From ChocPot-Mid sp964511865 (GTDB lineage Bacteria > Bacteroidota > Ignavibacteria > Kapaibacteriales > UBA2268): a stretch of DNA of 17,499 nt. This document shows, piece by piece, positions 14,632-17,499 of the stretch; the first letter of the stretch is position 1; each line of letters starts with the position of its first letter. Location of the stretch: NCBI GenBank assembly GCA_964511865.1, contig CAZEHW010000053.1, positions 1 through 17,499 on the forward strand, written 5' to 3'. Position numbers and translations under genes: made by a program. A model generated the notes under the pieces. That model saw only the letters and a list, made by a program, of their open reading frames with translations, was not told the DNA's origin and made no database searches.

Positions 14632-16653
14632 ATGGATTTGAAGCATATAATTTTTGTATTTGTATTAGCATTTTTTGCTGGAATGCTGTATTTTAATCTT
14701 AAACGAATATTTTCATATCTGAAAGTTGCCAAAAAAGATAATAGGACTGATGATCCAGCAAAAAGAATTAAACATATGCTCAAGGTGGCATTTGGGCAAA
14801 CCAAGATTTTACGCGAAGGTTTCGCAGGTTTGGTACATGTTGGAATTTACTGGGGTTTTCTTGTTTTACTCTTTTCAGCTGCAGAAGCAGTATTTCAGGG
14901 AATTTATCAAGGATTTAACTGGAGTTTCTTAGGTCCGCTTTATCCAATAATAACTATCAGTACAGATTTATTTAGTCTTGTAGTTATCATTGCTGTTATT
15001 TTCTCAATTCTAAGAAGATTTGTCTTCAAAGTAAAACGTTTACAGGGAGACAAGAGTGAAACAATAGATGCTTCAATTGTTCTTGGCTCAATATTTATCA
15101 TTGTGAGTTCTCTGATGATTGAAAAGGCAGCATGCCATGTTTTAGGAACTTTGCCTGAATCCAGTATTTGCCCTCTAACTTTTGCCATAACAAATTGGAT
15201 TCCACAACAATCTGCTAATATCATTTATGAAATTTCCTGGTGGATTCATATTCTTGCAATTTTTCTTTTTGCAAATTATTTGCCTTTCTCTAAACATTTT
15301 CATGTATATACTTCAATTCCTAATGTATATTTTTCTCCTGAGAACATACCAAACAAGTTAGATAAAATAAATTTCGAAGAAGAGGGAATGGAAAAATTTG
15401 GTGTTGTTGATTTGGACGATTTGAGTTGGAAGAATCTTTTTGATTCATACTCCTGTACTCATTGCGGTAGATGTACTTCTGTTTGTCCAGCAAATTTAAC
15501 CGGTAAGGAATTAAGTCCCAGGGAAATTATAGTTCAAATAAGAGAAAGAGTCAAAGAAGCCGCTCCCATTATGCTCAAAATGAAAGAAGCAAAAGATGAA
15601 GGAAAAGAGTACGCAGCAACCGGAGAAGAACAAGTAATCCTTGATAAAAAATTCGTTGGCGAATATGAAAGTATCGAAGCTCTTTGGCAATGTACCACTT
15701 GCGGAGCTTGTATGCAGGAATGTCCCATAACAATAGAACATGTTCCTGCAATTATCGGAATGAGAAGAAGTTTGGTTATGATGGAATCTAACTTTCCGCA
15801 GGAGATTCAACCGGCTTTCAGTGATTTGGAAAACAATGGTTCACCCTGGTCATTTTCACCAACCGAAAGAGCTGATTGGGCAGAAGGTATTGGGATTAAA
15901 TCCTGTGCTGAAGATTCAGATTTTGATATACTTTTCTGGGTTGGTTGTGCAGGGAGTTTTGATGACCGTGCTAAGAAAATTTCGGTTGCTTTCGCAAAAA
16001 TCATGCAGAAAGCAAATATTAATTTCCGAATTCTTGGACAAGAAGAACGTTGTAACGGCGACATGGCTCGACGTGCGGGTAATGAATATCTTGCTGATAT
16101 GCTCGTTAAAATGAACATAGAAACTTTAAATGGTTACAACGTGAAAAAGATTGTTACTATTTGTCCTCATTGCTTCAATACATTCAAAAATGAATATCCT
16201 GATTTTGGAGGCAATTATGAAGTGCTTCACCATACCCAATTTATTCAGCAATTATTGGATGAAGGTAAATTGAAACTTAAACAAAATGGACAAAGCAAAA
16301 AGATTGCTTACCATGATTCATGTTATCTCGGAAGGTACAATCAGATATATGATGCCCCAAGAAATAATCTTAAGAAATTATTTGGCTCAGAGTTATTGGA
16401 ACCTGAGAAAACCGGTGACAGAGGATTTTGTTGTGGTGCCGGTGGTGCACAAATGTTCTTAGAAGAAACAAAGGGTAAAAGAGTCAACATAGAAAGAACA
16501 GAGCAATTACTCCAAACAGGTGCTGATTGCATAGCAGTAAACTGTCCGTTTTGCATGACAATGATTACCGATGGAGTTAAAGCAAAAGACAAAGTTGACG
16601 ATATTGAAGTTAAAGATATCGCAGAAATTATCTTTGAGAATATAGAAGAATAA
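14632..16653 (+). CDS. Membrane-anchored iron-sulfur oxidoreductase with CCG domains (EtfD/HdrD-like)
   Basis: Residues 1-225 form a NarI-like module with about five membrane helices (near 5-25, 64-88, 107-130, 148-165, 200-217). Its His69, His169, His206, His222 and His224 include candidate b-heme ligands. A ferredoxin-like domain has two [4Fe-4S] motifs, Cys275/278/281/285 (CTHCGRCTSVC) and Cys354/357/360/364 (CTTCGACMQEC). Two CCG domains follow: a degenerate one (Cys439, Cys474 in ERCNGD, Cys511/Cys514) and a canonical one (Cys564, Cys600-Cys601 in FCCGAGG, Cys638/Cys641). CCG domains hold the special [4Fe-4S] site of HdrB/HdrD. The architecture is that of EtfD-like and DsrK/HmeD-related proteins, which link soluble donors such as ETF to membrane quinones. 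The donor cannot be read from the sequence. The 673-residue length is normal. Its 100-residue neighbour downstream is probably co-transcribed. Confidence 0.88.
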   Translation: MDLKHIIFVFVLAFFAGMLYFNLKRIFSYLKVAKKDNRTDDPAKRIKHMLKVAFGQTKILREGFAGLVHVGIYWGFLVLLFSAAEAVFQGIYQGFNWSFLGPLYPIITISTDLFSLVVIIAVIFSILRRFVFKVKRLQGDKSETIDASIVLGSIFIIVSSLMIEKAACHVLGTLPESSICPLTFAITNWIPQQSANIIYEISWWIHILAIFLFANYLPFSKHFHVYTSIPNVYFSPENIPNKLDKINFEEEGMEKFGVVDLDDLSWKNLFDSYSCTHCGRCTSVCPANLTGKELSPREIIVQIRERVKEAAPIMLKMKEAKDEGKEYAATGEEQVILDKKFVGEYESIEALWQCTTCGACMQECPITIEHVPAIIGMRRSLVMMESNFPQEIQPAFSDLENNGSPWSFSPTERADWAEGIGIKSCAEDSDFDILFWVGCAGSFDDRAKKISVAFAKIMQKANINFRILGQEERCNGDMARRAGNEYLADMLVKMNIETLNGYNVKKIVTICPHCFNTFKNEYPDFGGNYEVLHHTQFIQQLLDEGKLKLKQNGQSKKIAYHDSCYLGRYNQIYDAPRNNLKKLFGSELLEPEKTGDRGFCCGAGGAQMFLEETKGKRVNIERTEQLLQTGADCIAVNCPFCMTMITDGVKAKDKVDDIEVKDIAEIIFENIEE

Positions 16654-16694
16654 GAATAGTTTGAATATCAGGATATTCTTCTCATCCATCTCCA

Positions 16695-16997
16695 ATGATA
16701 ATAAAAGAGTTATCAATTGACCTTGATAATTGTCATGTTATTCTGCTGAATACTTTTAATAAGAATGAAGCTCAGAGTCTTTTTGCTAAATTAGCTGATG
16801 AAGGGATTAAAAATATTTTTGTTGAAAGTGTTATAGTTCCTGAAAAACAAAAAACTTCATATTTTGTACGTTCAGTGAGTTTCGATGATGTTGAGAGTGC
16901 AGTTAAGTTTCGGACAAATACTGTTTTTAGGAAACCGGAGATTGAGGAGTTAATGATGAAAGTATCTCCACTTGTAAAGTGTGAGAAAGCTAAGTGA
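16695..16997 (+). CDS. Hypothetical protein of 100 residues downstream of the EtfD-like gene
   Basis: I do not recognise the family. The 100-residue product has no signal peptide or membrane segment. It alternates short beta-like stretches (CHVILLN, KNIFVESVIVP, SYFVRSVSF) with charged helices (NKNEAQSLFAKLADEGI, DDVESAVKFR, KPEIEELMMKVSPLV), suggesting a small alpha/beta domain. It has two Cys (residues 13 and 96) that are not arranged as a metal motif. It follows the oxidoreductase by 41 bp on the same strand. The gap holds an inverted repeat, GAATAT/ATATTC (16663-16678, 4-nt loop), and no strong Shine-Dalgarno sequence. Co-transcription suggests a link with the oxidoreductase, for example assembly or regulation, but this is a guess. 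The reading frame looks genuine: codon use resembles its neighbours, and no other frame competes in the plus direction. Confidence 0.6.
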   Translation: MIIKELSIDLDNCHVILLNTFNKNEAQSLFAKLADEGIKNIFVESVIVPEKQKTSYFVRSVSFDDVESAVKFRTNTVFRKPEIEELMMKVSPLVKCEKAK

Positions 16998-17116
16998 TGA
17001 AACAAAATCTAATGTATGAAAACATCAATGCATTTAATCTTTCTTAATAATAAAAAAGTAATATTAATAATCCCTGATTCAAATAAAGATAAATTATTAT
17101 AAAATCAATTAAATCC

Positions 17117-17499
17117 TTAGTCAATAGAGTATTCAATCTTGAGATACTTTTTTGTACTATCATTAACCTTATATGTATCACTTAACCTCATACCACAAAT
17201 CCAAATTATTTCTGATTTTGTTGCTAAAAGTATTATGTTATTTTTGTCTAACAAAGATACTTTATTGTTTGTCAGAAAGTCACTTATTTTCATAGAGCCA
17301 CTCATACCTAATGGTTTGAAAGTATCCCCCTGCTTCCAATTTCTTAAGTATAAAACTGAAGGTATTAAGTCCCAATCAATAAATTCAACATTTGGATTAG
17401 CTGTGAATTTTACTTGTTTCTTTTTTACTTTTTCAAGTTTTATTATCTTCCCATTAACCTTGAATTCACCTTCTTTTTTAATTGGAAGGAAGATTTCAG
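17117..17499 (-). CDS. tilS: tRNA(Ile)-lysidine synthase, C-terminal part (partial, 5' end outside window)
   Basis: On the minus strand one frame is open from the window edge to the TAA at 17119-17117, giving 127 residues. The sequence has the hallmark of the TilS C-terminal domain: LRNWKQGDTFKPLGMSG, then KISDFLTNNKV, then an IIWICGMRLSDTYKV strand just before a short end. In the family this domain helps hold the tRNA. The catalytic N-terminal PP-loop domain would lie beyond base 17499. TilS attaches lysine to C34 of the CAU-anticodon tRNA, turning it from Met-like to Ile-specific, and is essential in most bacteria. An ATG lies in frame inside the piece (17305-17303), but the homology begins before it, so it is not the start. 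The gene converges on the 100-residue ORF; the 119-bp gap between them is AT-rich without a clear terminator. Confidence 0.85.
   Translation of the reverse strand, partial: EIFLPIKKEGEFKVNGKIIKLEKVKKKQVKFTANPNVEFIDWDLIPSVLYLRNWKQGDTFKPLGMSGSMKISDFLTNNKVSLLDKNNIILLATKSEIIWICGMRLSDTYKVNDSTKKYLKIEYSID

Noticed and set aside
1..17499. CRISPR arrays, tRNA or rRNA genes, insertion sequences or prophage genes
   Set aside because: No regularly spaced identical repeats, no tRNA-like cloverleaf, no transposase, integrase or phage structural motif was seen on either strand.

Overview
The window is AT-rich bacterial DNA from what looks like a member of the Bacteroidetes/Chlorobi (FCB) superphylum. The main evidence is three secreted proteins that end in a type IX secretion system (T9SS) C-terminal sorting domain with the YPNP/FPNP signature. 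A stand-alone beta-barrel outer-membrane protein with a Bacteroidetes-type promoter (TTTG, 20 nt, TAAATTTG) fits this. The lineage inside the group (Bacteroidia, Ignavibacteria, Kapabacteria or other) cannot be fixed from sequence alone.

Layout. 1-725: the tail of a membrane protein and an NlpC/P60 lipoprotein hydrolase (+), ending at a bidirectional terminator. 975-1877: a T9SS-sorted protein of unknown function (-). 2029-4026: a UvrD/PcrA-type SF1A helicase (+, TTG start). 4110-6599: a large secreted arylsulfotransferase-family protein with an Fn3-like, a KNH-like and a T9SS domain (+). 6689-7321: a small outer-membrane beta-barrel protein (-). 7461-9440: an M1 metallopeptidase with a T9SS domain whose frame is open except for two in-frame TAA codons (+), followed 4 bp later by a YggS-family PLP-binding protein. 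10224-12339: an nfeD-slipin operon (-). 12499-14316: long-chain acyl-CoA synthetase (+). 14632-16653: a membrane-anchored NarI-like/CCG iron-sulfur oxidoreductase resembling EtfD/HdrD-type proteins (+), followed by a 100-residue protein of unknown function. 17117-17499: the C-terminal part of TilS (-).

How the genes may work together. The acyl-CoA synthetase and the EtfD-like oxidoreductase could form the entry and the electron exit of beta-oxidation, passing electrons to the quinone pool; this is inference from family and neighbourhood. The nfeD-slipin pair is a classical membrane quality-control module. The three T9SS cargo proteins, the lipoprotein hydrolase and the barrel protein all act at the cell envelope or surface. 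The rest is housekeeping.

Most notable observation: the M1 peptidase gene keeps frame, signal peptide, zinc site, catalytic Tyr and T9SS tail, yet carries two TAA codons 54 nt apart, each in the same TAACAAAAT context. A hairpin made from a strong Shine-Dalgarno-like sequence encloses the second stop. This may be a young pseudogene, a consensus error or a recoding event; the sequence alone cannot decide.
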